This document shows positions 22,343-34,280 of a DNA stretch of 64,000 nt, in pieces (positions within the stretch are counted from its first letter, which is position 1; every line of letters starts with the position of its first letter). The DNA is from Mesotaenium endlicherianum (lineage: Eukaryota; Streptophyta; Zygnematophyceae; Zygnematales; Mesotaeniaceae): positions 206,578-270,577 of the forward strand of contig WELA01003378.1 in assembly GCA_009602735.1 (NCBI GenBank). Reading direction: 5' to 3'. Below the pieces are notes generated by a model, which was not told the origin of the DNA, searched no databases, and saw only the letters and a list, made by a program, of their open reading frames with translations. The translations under genes were made by a program, and so were the position numbers.

Positions 22343-22845
22343 TGTAGTGATTTGAGTTATTATATATTAGTATGCATATATTTTAATGTTTTAAAATATA
22401 TTTGGAGTGGTATTGTGTGGAGTCAAGTGTGAATAGGTACTCTAGTAACTTGGTTCATGTCCTTTGAACCTTCCAAGGCATTTTCGAAGTTAGAGGAAAG
22501 ACCTAGAAGAACTCCATGTGGCAAAAGTCAGATATGCCATTTTTAGGTCAAAAGGACATGTGTACATTATTCTAGAAAGAGGTGGCAAGTTTTGGGATGT
22601 GTTGGGTGCCAACACATCAACATACACCTTCCTAGAAATTACTTATGTAGCAAGTATATAAACAAGAGCTAGAACATAGAAAGACATTCCAGAATCACTC
22701 TTGTACTTGCCAAAATCCAGAAATATATTAACTTTCAAGAAGCCATCTCTCTTTCAAGAAGCTACCACTTGTGTTCAAAGATCCTTGTCTTGAATAGATA
22801 AAGTATTCTGTTTTACTAAGTACTTTATCTATCTGTTTCACTACA
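22343..22845 (+). repeat. 5' LTR of element C
   Basis: 503 bp, TGTAGTG...CACTACA, forming 6-bp inverted ends. AT-rich near the start (TATATATTAG). A likely TATA box, AGTATATAAAC, lies near 22653 and would place transcription start in the last 200 bp. Confidence 0.95.
22653..22663 (+). promoter_or_regulatory. Putative TATA box in the 5' LTR of C
   Basis: TATATAAAC is preceded by GCAAG in a less AT-rich context and is conserved in the 3' LTR near 28830. No start site can be fixed from sequence alone. Confidence 0.5.
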
Positions 22846-22846
22846 G

Positions 22847-22858
22847 TGGTATCGGAGC
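22847..22858 (+). promoter_or_regulatory. Primer binding site of element C
   Basis: TGGTATCGGAGC lies one base after the 5' LTR, identical to the sites of B, E and K. Confidence 0.9.
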
Positions 22859-22882
22859 TAGGCACTTTGGTAGCACAAGAAG

Positions 22883-24163
22883 ATGGCCGATCCTCAAGAC
22901 CAACAGCAAGCTTTCGAAGGAAGCCCTTCCTCTCCAAGACACCCTCCTCCAGCGCCGATGGGAGAGCCCACTCAAGAAAATCTGCAACAACAAGAAGCAC
23001 CACAAGGAGGAGCACACCCTCCTCCAGCGTCGATGGGAGAGCCTACTCAAGGAAATCTGCAACAACAAGAAGCACCACAAGGAGGAGCACCGTCAAATCC
23101 CGTGGCAGCCGCTATAGCAAAGTTGACCCCACCACAAGGAGTTCCCGCAAATGAGTGGGCAGCCTTCCTAATGACCGTCCACAACCAAGTGGGCTTGGCC
23201 ACCTATGAAGCAACCGTGCAAGCGTCAAGAGAAGCTATGGCTGCCATGGTTGCCCCTATTGCGAGCAATGCTCAAAATCCAGCCCCGGCTCAAGCGCCTC
23301 CACAAGAGCCAACGAGAGCAAGGAAACTCATCAAGCCCGGCAAACCCGACACTTTCAACCCCGGGAAAGGTGCCAACCTGAATTTATGGCTCTACCAAGT
23401 GGAGACGTACCTCGCGTTCCTTGAAGTACCCGAGGAGGACTACGTTCCCTTTGCCGTTACCTTACTTAGAGGAGCAGCAACATCATGGTGGCGTAACTAT
23501 CAAGCGGCTATATATCAAGCTATGGCGCACCCCATGCTCGGCCAAGAGCCCCCACCATCATATGCAAGATGGGCAGATTTTCGTGAGGCCCTCAAGAAGC
23601 AATTCATGCCCATCAATGCGGAGAAGATTGCCCGAGGAAAGCTCCACCATCTCAAGCAAACGACGTCCGTTCAAGAGTATACATCCAGATTTCACGCCCT
23701 CACTCTTGAGATCCCCAACATGTCTCTCGAGGAGAAGATTGACCGTTACATCTTTGGCCTCAAACCCAAGGTGGCAAAGGAAGTGGAGTTACGCGACTTG
23801 ACGGACTTCTCAAAGATCATTGAAGTGGCCCAAAAGGTGGATACCTTGGATTTCAAGCACTCCGTGCCTTCATCTTCACGGGTACCGACGACGCGGGTGT
23901 ACGCAGCCCCTTCCACATCCGAATCTGGACCCACACCCATGGAAATCGGAGTTATTAAAAGGGACCCCGCGGCTGCCCGGAAGAGTGGAAGACCCTCCAA
24001 TGACACTTATGATGCAAGAAACCAGCAAGGAGTGAAAGCAAGACTCTCCCCGGCTGAAAAAGAAGCTCTCATGACGGCTGGACTATGCTTCTATTGCAAG
24101 GAAAAGGGCCATCGTGCACTTTCATGCCCCAAAAAGTTGTCAAAAAACGGACAGCGCCGGTAG
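22883..24163 (+). CDS. gag: Element C gag
   Basis: 426 codons. A Q/P-rich N-terminus contains a perfect-length 25-residue tandem duplication (22942-23091). The retrotransposon-gag domain lies at about residues 145-270 ([41 protein letters not shown]). A zinc knuckle [14 protein letters not shown] lies at about 402-415. The start is the first ATG after the primer site. The 3' end overlaps pol by 79 bp, with a slippery site in the overlap. The product is the particle protein. Confidence 0.96.
   Translation: MADPQDQQQAFEGSPSSPRHPPPAPMGEPTQENLQQQEAPQGGAHPPPASMGEPTQGNLQQQEAPQGGAPSNPVAAAIAKLTPPQGVPANEWAAFLMTVHNQVGLATYEATVQASREAMAAMVAPIASNAQNPAPAQAPPQEPTRARKLIKPGKPDTFNPGKGANLNLWLYQVETYLAFLEVPEEDYVPFAVTLLRGAATSWWRNYQAAIYQAMAHPMLGQEPPPSYARWADFREALKKQFMPINAEKIARGKLHHLKQTTSVQEYTSRFHALTLEIPNMSLEEKIDRYIFGLKPKVAKEVELRDLTDFSKIIEVAQKVDTLDFKHSVPSSSRVPTTRVYAAPSTSESGPTPMEIGVIKRDPAAARKSGRPSNDTYDARNQQGVKARLSPAEKEALMTAGLCFYCKEKGHRALSCPKKLSKNGQRR
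22942..23091 (+). repeat. 75-bp in-frame tandem duplication in C gag
   Basis: Two units (22942-23016 and 23017-23091) encode near-identical 25-residue stretches around MGEPTQ and [12 protein letters not shown]. Few differences separate the units, so the duplication is recent. Confidence 0.9.
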
Positions 24164-27100
24164 GCCAGGAGCCTACCACCCCAAGACCCACTTCACGAGA
24201 AGGCAACACGCCAAGTGAGGTGGAGACCCCCGTTGAAGACGACGTTCCAGCCCCAATGAGTTTGAGAGGTTACCTTGGAGGAGAGAAGGTCCACATCTTG
24301 GTGGATAGCGGAGCTCAAGGCAACTTCATTGCTGCAGATTTTGCCACCAAGCACGGTATTACTATGCGAACTCTTGACCACGACGAGGAGATTATGATGC
24401 CCGATGGATTCTCCTATACTACCCCTTCCAAGAAGACGTACCCCTTGGCACTCTCTATCAAGTCCTTCAAGGATAGAGTAGTGTTCTCCCCCATGCAATT
24501 GGGCAAGTACGACGTCATCCTAGGGACGCCTTGGTTGACCAAGCACAACCCCCAAGTTGATTGGAGGACCGGTACTATCAAGATCAAGAATGACATCACT
24601 TCAAGAATCTGTATTTTGCGCGCAATCCAGAATATCCAGACCCAAGACATCCAGAAGCCGGCACACGAGATACTATTGTCCGCCCTCCAACTCAAGAGAC
24701 TTGTGAGGAAGGGACACGAGCTTCTTTTGGCCTTGATCACGCCAAAAGACATCAAGAAAGACATCGAGAGTCAAGAAGGCAGCCCCGTTCCCAAGGAGAT
24801 ACAAGAAGTCTTTGAGGACTACAAAGAAGTGTTCTCCCCGGAATTGCCCAAGGGCCTACCCCCCAAAAGATTCGTAGACCACAAGATAGAGTTGGAGCCC
24901 GGAAGCAAGCCCATCTCTCGGCCTACGTTCAAAATGTCATACACGGAGCTAGACGAAGTCAAGAAGCAAATCAAGGAGCTACTGGAGCATGGCTTCATTC
25001 GACCTAGCAAGTCGCCATTTGGAGCCCCGGTGCTATTTGTCAAGAAGAAAGATGGTACCTTGAGGATGTGTGTGGACTATCGCGCCCTCAACAAGATCAC
25101 CATCAAGAATCGATACCCGCTGCCGCGCATGGATGAGCTCATGGACCGGCTGGTTGGAGCCAAGTACTTCACGAAGATTGACTTACGGAGCGGCTACCAC
25201 CAGATTCGCATCGCAGAACCGGACATAGAGAAGACGGCATTCAGGACAAGATATGGACATTTTGAGTTCATGGTCCTGCCATTTGGACTCACCAACGCGC
25301 CAGCAACTTTCATGACTATGATGAACACCATATTTCAGCCCATGTTGGACAGATTTGTGGTGGTATTCATCGATGACATCCTTATCTACAGCAAGACCCT
25401 TGAAGAGCATGCGAGACACTTGAAAGAAGTCCTTGAAGTATTGAAGCAAAACAAGCTGTTTGCGAAGGAGTCAAAATGCGAGTTTGCCAAACAAGAAGTG
25501 GAGTTCCTAGGTCTCCACGTGACTGCTGATGGCATCAAGATAGACCCCAAGAAGACCACGGTGGTGGAGGAATGGCCAACCCCCACGACCAAGAAAGAAC
25601 TCCAGTCATTCTTGGGATTTGCCAATTGGTACAGAAAATTCATCCAAGGCTTCTCGCACATAGCAGCCCCCCTGACAGATCTACTCAAGAAGGACAGGCT
25701 ATATACATGGACCGAGAAAGAGGAAGAGGCATTTCAAGAGTTAAAGCGAAGATTGACCACATCCCCGGTGCTCACACTCCCAAGTCCAAACCCAGATTGG
25801 CCCTTCCACGTCATCACCGATGCATCTTCCTATGCAATAGGAGCAATCCTGCTTCAAGACCAAGGCAAGGGACTGCAGCCCATCGCCTACGAGTCAAGGA
25901 AGCTAAATCCAGCCGAGCAAAATTATACAACCACGGAGCGAGAGGCATTGGCGATTGTACATGCCTTGAAGGTTTGGCGCTGCTACGTTGAAGGACGCAA
26001 AGTACTGGTCACCACGGACCACGAGGCGTTAAAGCACCTCCAGACGCAGCCGTATCTCTCAAGGAGACAAGCAAGATGGAGCGGATACTTGCAACAATAC
26101 AACATCACGATTCAGTACCAGCCCGGCAAGACAAACCCGGCTGACCCCCTCTCAAGACTGCAATTAAATGCAGTGATGGTATCCCTAAAGACAGATCTGG
26201 AAGCTCGATTTTCAGCCGCCTATGAAAGAGACCCTTACTACAAGAACGAAGAAGCTGCCTTGGACCCACGTAAGAAGCAAGAAGGCAATTATTGGGTGAG
26301 GCAAGATACGGGCCAGAGATGTGTTCCTAATGACATCAACCTCCGGCTCTTGCTTCTACGAGAAGCACACGACAACCCTCTTGGAGGACACTTGGGAATC
26401 CTAAGGACCACGGGCGTTCTAGCTAGGACTTATTGTTGGCCAGGCATGTCTAAGCAAGTCAAGGAGTACTGCAGGAGCTGTGACACATGCCAAAGAATCA
26501 AGCCATCATCGCAAAAGGCGGGAGGACTCCTCCAACCACTACCAATCCCCGAAAGACAATGGACGGACATCTCAATGGACCTTATCGTGGACTTGCCCGT
26601 GACACCTCGAGGCCATAATGCAATACTCACGGTGGTGGACAGACTTACCAAGATGGCTCATTTTATTCCCACGACGACTAAGGCTACAGCACCACAACTT
26701 GCAAGACTCATCTTTGACAACATCTTCCGACTCCATGGACTACCATCAAGAATTGTGTCAGGTAGAGATCCAAGATTCACAAGCCATTTCTGGAAAAATC
26801 TCTTCAAGAACTTGGGTACATCGCTGGATATGTCTACTGCCTACCACCCACAATCAGATGGGCAAACCGAGCGTATGAATCGTACCCTAAAGACCTCTCT
26901 AAAGGCCTACGTGTCTACCCTCGAGCAAGACTGGGACATGTACTTGACCCCCCTCGAGTTTGCCTACAACAACACTACGCAGGCCTCTACCCAAGAGTCC
27001 CCATTCTTCCTCAACTATGGCTTCCATCCGACCACGCCACTGAGCTTCACGGCTGGCCATGATGAAGTACCTGCAGCCACAGATTTTATGGAGACATTAG

Positions 27101-27750
27101 AAGCAGCCCTTACAGCAGCGAAGAAAGCTCTACAACACGCGCAAGATGCTCAAGCAAGAGTGGCGAACAGATCCAGAAGAGAAATTACGTACAGAGTGGG
27201 TGACAACGTGTTACTATCATCCAAGAACATTTCCCTGAACAACAGGCCTGCCGGCAGCAAGTTCTCTCCCAAGTATTTGGGACCCTTCAAGATTATCCAG
27301 CAAGTCAACCCCGTTGCTTTCAAGCTAGAACTTCCCCAGACTATGCACATCGACCCCGTATTCCACGCTTCCCTCTTCAAGCCATATGTGCAACCCGACA
27401 ACAAGTTCCCAGGACGTGTGACAACCCCACCAGCCCCAACAATAGTGGATGATCATTTGGAGTACGAAGTGGAAGACATAGTGGCTATGAGAAATTTCAG
27501 GAGACAGCAGCAATACTTGATCAAGTGGAAAGGATATCCAGATTCGGAGAATAGTTGGGTGGCGGCGCACTACCTTGACAAAGTTCAACGAAAGTTGAAG
27601 CGCTTCCATACCGCCAACCCCCATCTTGGACCAGCCCCAAGTCTCTCTACTAGAAGCCCGAAGACTTCAGGGAGGCAGCCTGCCACCATCAAGAAGCAGC
27701 AGAAGACCCCTTGGAGGCAGCCTGCAAGAACAAGAAAGAGGAAAAATTGA
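24085..27750 (+). CDS. pol: Element C pol (protease-RT-RNase H-integrase-chromodomain)
   Basis: 1221 codons, entered by -1 frameshift, so the first ATG is probably not used. Protease: VDSGAQGNF at about 73-81. [24 protein letters not shown], active site FIDD at 428-431. RNase [15 protein letters not shown] to NPADPLSRL. Integrase: HHCC ([10 protein letters not shown]...CRSCDTCQ), core with [18 protein letters not shown] and DGQTERMNR. Chromodomain: [18 protein letters not shown] at about 1135-1155. A short basic tail follows. All key residues expected for the family are visible and the length is typical. Confidence 0.97.
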   Translation: MLLLQGKGPSCTFMPQKVVKKRTAPVGQEPTTPRPTSREGNTPSEVETPVEDDVPAPMSLRGYLGGEKVHILVDSGAQGNFIAADFATKHGITMRTLDHDEEIMMPDGFSYTTPSKKTYPLALSIKSFKDRVVFSPMQLGKYDVILGTPWLTKHNPQVDWRTGTIKIKNDITSRICILRAIQNIQTQDIQKPAHEILLSALQLKRLVRKGHELLLALITPKDIKKDIESQEGSPVPKEIQEVFEDYKEVFSPELPKGLPPKRFVDHKIELEPGSKPISRPTFKMSYTELDEVKKQIKELLEHGFIRPSKSPFGAPVLFVKKKDGTLRMCVDYRALNKITIKNRYPLPRMDELMDRLVGAKYFTKIDLRSGYHQIRIAEPDIEKTAFRTRYGHFEFMVLPFGLTNAPATFMTMMNTIFQPMLDRFVVVFIDDILIYSKTLEEHARHLKEVLEVLKQNKLFAKESKCEFAKQEVEFLGLHVTADGIKIDPKKTTVVEEWPTPTTKKELQSFLGFANWYRKFIQGFSHIAAPLTDLLKKDRLYTWTEKEEEAFQELKRRLTTSPVLTLPSPNPDWPFHVITDASSYAIGAILLQDQGKGLQPIAYESRKLNPAEQNYTTTEREALAIVHALKVWRCYVEGRKVLVTTDHEALKHLQTQPYLSRRQARWSGYLQQYNITIQYQPGKTNPADPLSRLQLNAVMVSLKTDLEARFSAAYERDPYYKNEEAALDPRKKQEGNYWVRQDTGQRCVPNDINLRLLLLREAHDNPLGGHLGILRTTGVLARTYCWPGMSKQVKEYCRSCDTCQRIKPSSQKAGGLLQPLPIPERQWTDISMDLIVDLPVTPRGHNAILTVVDRLTKMAHFIPTTTKATAPQLARLIFDNIFRLHGLPSRIVSGRDPRFTSHFWKNLFKNLGTSLDMSTAYHPQSDGQTERMNRTLKTSLKAYVSTLEQDWDMYLTPLEFAYNNTTQASTQESPFFLNYGFHPTTPLSFTAGHDEVPAATDFMETLEAALTAAKKALQHAQDAQARVANRSRREITYRVGDNVLLSSKNISLNNRPAGSKFSPKYLGPFKIIQQVNPVAFKLELPQTMHIDPVFHASLFKPYVQPDNKFPGRVTTPPAPTIVDDHLEYEVEDIVAMRNFRRQQQYLIKWKGYPDSENSWVAAHYLDKVQRKLKRFHTANPHLGPAPSLSTRSPKTSGRQPATIKKQQKTPWRQPARTRKRKN
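24142..24177 (+). promoter_or_regulatory. -1 ribosomal frameshift signal between gag and pol of C
   Basis: The slippery heptamer A-AAA-AAC (24142-24148) is in register with gag codons. After 10 nt comes a perfect 7-bp hairpin, GGTAGGC (24159-24165) with GCCTACC (24171-24177). The gag stop lies within the hairpin. The pol frame is -1 relative to gag. This matches the known X-XXY-YYZ plus structure rule for -1 frameshifting. Confidence 0.8.
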
Positions 27751-28519
27751 CATTAGACACTCTTCTCTTCTCGCAGTTTCTGGACAGAAAAATAAAATTG
27801 CTACTGGCAATACGTCTCTTCATAATAAATTCTGAAACTTTACCTGGCTGTAGTCCATGAGTAGCCGGTCATTTAGAGTCCAAGTTTGCTCAATTTGGAG
27901 CACTGGTGAGAGAGATATGATGCTCTAAGTAGAAGGGGGTCAGGCTGCTGGCATTGTTAGGACAGAATATGCCTTCTGACATTGTGCCTTCCCCTGAACT
28001 TGGAATGCTCTAAAACTCAAAAGTTTTGTAGAACATCTTACAGCGCCCAGTTTGAGACTTAGTTTGCAGAATTTGGAGAAGCATAGAAGGACTTATGATT
28101 TTCAGAAGTTTCTGCACAGATTTGGAGGAGTGCCTACTCTCTCAGCTCTCAACGACACTCCAGAAATGACAATGCTCTCAAATTTGGTGACCCCGTAGAG
28201 TTCTCCGACGCGGTCCGTCTGGCACTCAAATTTTAAGATTTGGAGCAGTTCTGTGGCCGCTATGAATGTTTGAGTTTGTGGCAGATTCTGGGCCAACTTA
28301 TACAATTTTCTTTATCATTAAGGAGTAGGCTAGCCAATAAGGTCACACCACCTACGACCTTGCCTAGTCTACCTTACATGTGTAGCACCTGACTTGGCGC
28401 CTGTGACTAGTCCTCTTCACATGTGTGGCATCTGACTTGAAACTGTTGACTAGTTTGCTCCACATGTGTAAGACCTGACTTGACGCGCCGAGACGTCGCT
28501 TTTTCTATCGGGGGGGTGA
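27751..28519 (+). other. Long 3' untranslated region and polypurine tract of C
   Basis: About 770 bp without a gene between pol and the 3' LTR. It holds three copies of a 43-bp unit starting ACATGTGT (28376, 28419, 28462; the last partial) and ends in the polypurine tract TCGGGGGGGTGA (28507-28519). No extra gene is seen, unlike family 1. Confidence 0.8.
28376..28490 (+). repeat. Three 43-bp tandem units in the 3' region of C
   Basis: Units begin ACATGTGT and contain CTGACTTG and TGACTAG. Period 43 bp between the starts at 28376, 28419 and 28462. Confidence 0.8.
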
Positions 28520-29023
28520 TGTAGTGATTTGAGTTATTATATATTAGTATGCATATATTTTAACGTTTCCAAATATATTTGGAGTGGTATCGTGTGGAGT
28601 CAAGTGTGAATAGGTACTCTAGTAACTTGGTTCATGTCCTTTGAACCTTCCAAGGCATTTTCGAAGTTAGAGGAAAGACCTAGAAGAACTCCATGTGGCA
28701 AAAGTCAGATGTGCCATTTTTAGGTCAACAGGACATGTGTACATTATTCTAGAAAGAGGTGGCAAGTTTTGGGATGTGTTGGGTGCCAACACATCAACAT
28801 ACACCTTCCTAGAAATTACTTATGTAGCAAGTATATAAACAAGAGCTAGAACATAGAAAGACATGTGGAGAATCACTCTTGTACTTGCCAAAATCCAGAA
28901 ATATATTAACTTTCAAGAAGCCATCTCTCTTTCAAGAAGCTACCACTTGTGTTCAAAGATCCTTGTCTCGAATAGATAAAGTATTATGTTTTACTAAGTA
29001 CTTTATCTATCTGTTTCACTACA
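28520..29023 (+). repeat. 3' LTR of element C
   Basis: 504 bp, about 98% identical by eye to 22343-22845, followed by the target duplication TGCAT (29024-29028). Confidence 0.96.
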
Positions 29024-30332
29024 TGCATCCTTGTCCAAGTACAGAACCAAGCTTGTAAAAGCGACTAACTGAGTGTAAGAAGAATCCTTTTGGATTCTCT
29101 CAAAGAAATTAGCCCAATAGATCTCATCAAACTCTTCGAAAGTGAGACTATTTCCACCGGTTCGTCCACTAAAACACTTTGTAGACAGCTTGAACTTAGG
29201 ATTTTCAACCTTATCATCACCAGTCATTTGGAATGGCGACTAAGACTCACTATCTTTACCCCACACGTCATGCTCTCTGCCCAAATTAGGTACAAAGGCT
29301 TGCGTGTTATACGGATTCTCACCGTTCGTGGCGGTTTGGCGAGACTCGTCTCCCAACGGTTGCTCACTCCACAGGTTATCCGTGCGCTCAGATGTCTCAC
29401 TTCCTCGTGGACTCTGGCTTGAATCAAAACCTTCTGCAGGCTCCACAGGTAGTAGAGTCTTCCACTCCTCAACCGCATGTACAGTTGAATTTCTTCGGGT
29501 CCCCTTCCAGGTTGAGCACCGGCAGTCCTCACAGGCCTCAATCCCCAATTTGCTTGGGAATTTCTATTCACCTGAACCATAGAACCGAAGTTCTCAGAAG
29601 TAGGACGGAAGTCTCTTACTTCCACATAGGCTTTATGCATTAAGGTTCTTGGGTTTACAGGCGAGCAAATTGTAGTTTGCAGAAATCACACTCTAAGCAG
29701 CTTGACATACAACGTCAGATTCAGAGAAAATCGCCCTTCAGGCTTTCGCTTAACTTTCACGAAGTCACAGCTTACAAAACTCTGAAACTATACGTCTATG
29801 CTGGCCTGGATCAAGCTCTTCACTTAACACCGCGCCTTAACAGTTCTTCACTGCCAGGCTAGGCTCACTCAGTTCTTCACTGAGAGCTTTATCTGCCAAT
29901 ACTACCCTCTCTCTTTGCGATGCAAATGCGAAATCTGAGAACCTGGAAACTAACACACAACTCACCATTTTAAGGTTGCTTCACCCACACTTTTGGCGTT
30001 CAGCGAAATCTGTGCTAATCTCCTAGCAGACTTTATACTGCAGTTCTCCTACTTTCAACAGTGAGATTCCTTCTTGGGAACTCCTACAATCCTAACTTAT
30101 CTATGATACAGTGAGCAGAATCTTCAGCGTCGGCAGAAGCGTGGGGCCTCGGCTCTCCAATAGCCTTCGGAACTCCTTCTTCTTCTTCACGCCCTTCTTC
30201 TCCTTCCTTCTGCTCCTTCTGCTCCTTCTGCTTCTTGGCAAAAGTGCGTGAGAGTGAATGACATGTCTCAGGCAAGATTCGGGCCTTTTGCAGGCACCAC
30301 ACAGCGTCATCATTCGAGAATGCCGTGCTTAG
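29024..30332 (-). mobile_element. H2, middle part: gag-like region and leader
   Basis: Minus strand, between the insertions of D and C. The part next to C (29027-29640) gives gag-like products, for example FKLSTKCFSGRTGGN and LTFEEFDEIYWANFFERI, that run on in sense at 22337. The part next to D (29604-30332) is the leader shared with H1. No zinc knuckle was found. Broken. Confidence 0.75.
30328..30332. repeat. Target-site duplication of copy D (left)
   Basis: CTTAG here matches CTTAC at 35032-35036. H1 at about 16070 shows the uninterrupted sequence (GTGCTTAGTCACAAAG). Confidence 0.88.
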
Positions 30333-30570
30333 TGTAAAGAATCAGTATATTGGTTGACATAATATTCATTTAAATAATATAGTTAAATAAGTTCAGTCTG
30401 CTGAACTCTAGTTAATAATCAGTCTGCTGGACTTTATACTTAATAGCAGTTTAATGACTCGGACGGATGTAGCAGGCTGGTGTCACCTTAAGTCAGCTTG
30501 CTGACACATTCTTTGTCAGCCAGCTGACTTCCGTACTCGATAGCAGCAAACTGCCTCGGTATGCATCTAA
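30333..30570 (+). repeat. Partial 5' LTR of D
   Basis: Matches the first 240 bp of the 3' LTR at 34316, starting TGTAAAGAATCAG. Confidence 0.88.
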
Positions 30571-32462
30571 GCTATCGAGGAGGGAGAACCGCTGGAGCCA
30601 GATGCTGGAGCAGTTCCAAGTCCAGATCGACTACAAACCAGGGAAGTTGAATCCTACTGATGCACTCTCTAGAAGACCTGACTTGCACGAAGCGAACTTC
30701 AGTCAGCATGCTGTAGATAAAGTCCTGTGTGCACTCACTTCACTAAAGGTGAAAAAGTCCTTCCTAGAACAACTTAGGAAAGCCTACCTTTCTGACCCAA
30801 TATTTGAGCCCAGCCCCACTACTGGTGTGTGTCGTGCTACTGCACTCGGGTATAAGCTTAAGGGAGGGGTCTGGGTGACTTAAACCACTTCAGCCAGGCT
30901 GAAGCTGGTCATTCCTAATAACTTGGAAATACGGTCTCTCTTACTGAGTCAAGCGCATGACAGTCTCTTGGGTGGACATTTGGGGCACGCCAAAACTGTT
31001 GGCAAACTGGCAAAACATTATCATTGGGAGGGGTTACCCCGGGAAGTCTTGAAATATGTCAATTCTTGTGACCAGTGTCAGAGAAATAAGTCTCGGCACA
31101 CACCACCCGGAGGTCTCTTGCAACCACTGCCCATCCCAGCTGGACGCTGGGAAACTATATCCATGGACTGGGTGGTCTCATTACCAAGAATTGCCATGGG
31201 CATGATTCAATACTGGTAGTCGTGGGTAAACTGACAAAAATGGTCATTTTTATCCCCACAACTGTCAAAGTGACTGCACTCAAAACAGCGAGGCAGTTCT
31301 ACAACCATCTGGTATGCCAACATGGCCTCCCTTCTAATATCATCTCAGACAGAGACTCAAAATTCACCTCTAAGTTCTGGAGAGCTTTAATGGGGTTAAT
31401 GGGAGTCAAACAGCTGCTCAGCACAGCAAACCACCCTCAGACTGATGGGCAGACTGGAAGAACTAACCGAGTTCTGCAGGAGGTGCTGAGAGCATATATT
31501 AACCAAAAACAAGATAATTGGGATGACCTGTTACCTCAAATTCAGTTTGCGGTCAACAGTGCGGTGCACACGTCAACGGGCAAGACTCCTTTTGACCTCA
31601 GCCTGGGTAGAGTCCCTAAGTCTCCTTTAAATAAACTGGGGGAGTCTTTAACTTGCCCCGAAGGGATGGACAACCCGGTCTCCCTCCAGTTAACTCAGGA
31701 GTTTGTCAAAAGTCCAACAAAACATGCACAAAGCCCAAGAAAACCAACAAAAATACGCTAATCAACACCATCGGGAGCTGACATTTTCCAAGGGCGATTT
31801 AGTCAAACTGCATTCTCAGCACGTGTACCTCCCTGGTGTGGTCAATAAAAAGCTTGGCCATGTCTAGGTCGGTCCATGTTTGGTGGTACGTCGTATCGGT
31901 CAGAATGCTTACAAACTGAACATGTCAGCTGAATACAAGGGTCACCTGGTCTTTAATGTCTCCTTCCTGGAACCATACATCAAAGGTGATACACTGTTTA
32001 AAGGTCGGTTACCTGTCCAACCGGGATCGATCCCTGCTGTCCGGGACGTCGATCCTGAGGAATATGAGGTCGATGAGATTTTAGACGCTCGCTCGGACCG
32101 TCGATCGAATAAATATGTCATGAAATACCTCATCCGATGGAAGGGTTACGATGCTTTGGGGACACTCGAGAATTTAAAAATCAGCTAACCAATGCCAAAG
32201 GGGCGTTGAAACGGTTCCACCTTCGGGCGGCTGGGACACCTCCCTAACTGTCCCTTCAGTAGACATGGGAAGGTGACAAGAGGTCCTGTCTCCAAATAAG
32301 TTGGAGGGGGATGTGATTGTTAGTGACAGTTGTGACAGGCAGCCCACCTTTAAAATTAAGTTGGAGGGAGTAGTATTCTCTGACCACCATATTACACACT
32401 CAACCTTCGCTCACACTCACTTGCTCTCTAACTCAATTTTCCCTTATATTCACTCAAACCAG

Positions 32463-32570
32463 GTATTCCACACTAGGAACTCTCCCGATCGCGTTCCTCT
32501 TCATCAAGGGCACTCGATAGCAGCAAGATATTATGACTTCACTAACTGCATTGTGTTTACAATTGAGCAG
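32463..32570 (+). other. Likely intron before the extra gene (copy D)
   Basis: AACCAG|GTATTC to GAGCAG|GATG, 108 bp, same layout as copy A. The ATG of the extra gene is one base after the acceptor. Confidence 0.55.
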
Positions 32571-32571
32571 G

Positions 32572-34230
32572 ATGACTCAAAAGTCGGAACTCAAAAGGGC
32601 GAAAGAGGCACATGCAGAATACTTGAAATTCCGTGGAGACATCGAATCATCTTCCATCTCCGCTCGGGAATCACAACGACTCCAACAACAGCGGGTGGCA
32701 CAGAAGAAGAAGGAGGAGGAGGAACAGGCCAGATTGAGGCAGGAAGAAATAGACAAAAAAGCTGCAGAGAAGGCCAAGAGAGCAGAGGAGGAGAGGCAAG
32801 CTGAGGAGAAGCGGAAGCAGCAGGCTGAAGAAGAAGAACAGAGGAGAAGCAGCAGCTACCGCTACACAGTGCTGGGCAAGGGCTTTGATCTGCTGGAGGA
32901 GGCCTTCAAGTATGCCCAAAGAAGTCGCAGCGAGTCGCAGAAGGAAATCCTCCAGAGGGAAGGGGAGACATCCACAAACTTTGACAAGTATATAGAGGTC
33001 AGCACAGGGCTCCTCCTCTTCCACGATCATGCCAGGATGGTAGGATATACAATCAGGGAGGCCAAGGCAATGGCCCAGGTGAACGAAGCAGGGGCTGTCT
33101 CGATTCCTAATATCTGGGGGGAAAGTAGGGTCATCAGGATGATCCCCATGGACGCGGACAGCTTCAAGGACTCAACACCCCACAACAGGTTCAAGGCCAT
33201 GTACAATGAGGTGGAGAGGAGGAGCTGGGAATTCTTGGCCAGGGAAACCAGCCAGCTGGACTTTGCAGGGCACTGGTACCCTTGTACTTCTAAAAGGTCA
33301 GACCCTGCCTTCTTCCAAAAGCCCACGGATTGGCGGTGGATGACCATCAACATGAGGGACCAGCAGAATGACAAGGCGACGGATGAGGATTTCCTGACAG
33401 ACCTAAACGGGAACATAGTATTGCCCCCTCACATTGCGGCTTGAGACCCACGATTGGATGGAGTCAGAGACTGCATGAGCCAAGAGATGAAGGGGGACAG
33501 AAGTAGGGCCCGAGAGTCATTCTCCAAAGGGAAGCACGCTTATGCGAAATGAGCAAGTAAGCAGGGGGAAAAGGACCTCTATGCGGTCCGGACTCAGCAA
33601 CCCCCACCAGCACCCAAAAGGGGAAGGTCAGTAGGATATTCTTTTTCTCGGGAAGAGCTGGAGCAGCTGACAGAAAAGACCCCAGAAGTCTCAGAGGAAC
33701 CCAGGGACGGAGAGGAGGAGGAGTCAGAGGAAGACGAGGAGGAAGGCGAGGAGGAGGACACTAGCCCCGCCGTGATCCTGACGCCTGCCACATCCCCTAT
33801 AAGGGAGAAGACGGGGTTGGCCATGCAGCAACTCGCTGAAGAGGAGGATATCACTTGGCTGGGGATCGCCAGAGGACAGACCCCATCTCCAAGCAAGGAG
33901 ACCCAGTCAGACAGGGCAGACAGGAGGGCTGCTCGGGAGATTGCCAGAGGCCTGCCAGCATCTCCCTCGCAGAGAGGGCATGTACCCTTGGCTCATGTCT
34001 TGCAACATCCTTCTGGGATGCCGGTATACGTACCTGTCAGTTTGAGGGCTGCCCAGGAGAAGGCTGCCTCCCTTCAGTTTCAGATTGTGCAGGAGGAAAC
34101 AGCCCAGTTATTGCATTCTCCGCCAGGTCCTTACACGGAACCTCCTTCTCTGACAGGCTTCAGAAGACCCCAAGACAGGAGGAGGTCTGGCTCCCCTGAG
34201 TATAGGGCCTCAGGGACATCTTCCTCTTAA
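32572..34230 (+). pseudogene. Extra gene of family 1 (copy D)
   Basis: The best-preserved N-terminal half of the family. MTQKSELKRAKEAHAEYL begins a charged coiled coil of about 100 residues (E/K/Q/R-rich), then YRYTVLGKGFDLLEEAFKYA, MVGYTIREAKAMAQV, NRFKAMYNEVERRSWEFL and DWRWMTINMRDQQND. After an acidic block (EEEESEEDEEEGEEE) comes a C-terminal part with SDRADRRAAREIARG, HVPLAHVLQHPSGMPVYVP and an R/S/P-rich tail. No membrane segment, zinc finger or known domain is recognised. Broken a few times. Conservation across copies suggests it was once useful to the element. Confidence 0.78.
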
Positions 34231-34280
34231 GGGCAGTAAGCTAGGGACAAGAGGGAGAGCACGCTGTTGTTAGGTTTAGT

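Larger units (their letters stand above)
22343..29023 (+). mobile_element. Element C: family-3 Ty3/gypsy chromovirus that looks whole
   Basis: 5' LTR 22343-22845, primer site 22847-22858, gag 22883-24163, pol 24085-27750, long 3' region 27751-28506, polypurine tract 28507-28519, 3' LTR 28520-29023, target duplication TGCAT. The LTRs differ at about 11 of 503 positions (about 2% by eye), the youngest in the window. Both genes are open throughout and all catalytic motifs are visible. It is inserted in the H2 gag-like region. Confidence 0.97.

Noticed and set aside
22841-23154. Antisense and alternative-frame proteins over the C gag start
   Set aside because: They are shadows of gag and its 75-bp duplication and share no known domain.
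32572-34230. Extra gene of family 1 as an envelope gene
   Set aside because: It sits in the env position, but no signal peptide, membrane segment or cysteine-rich ectodomain is visible. The product is charged and coiled-coil.
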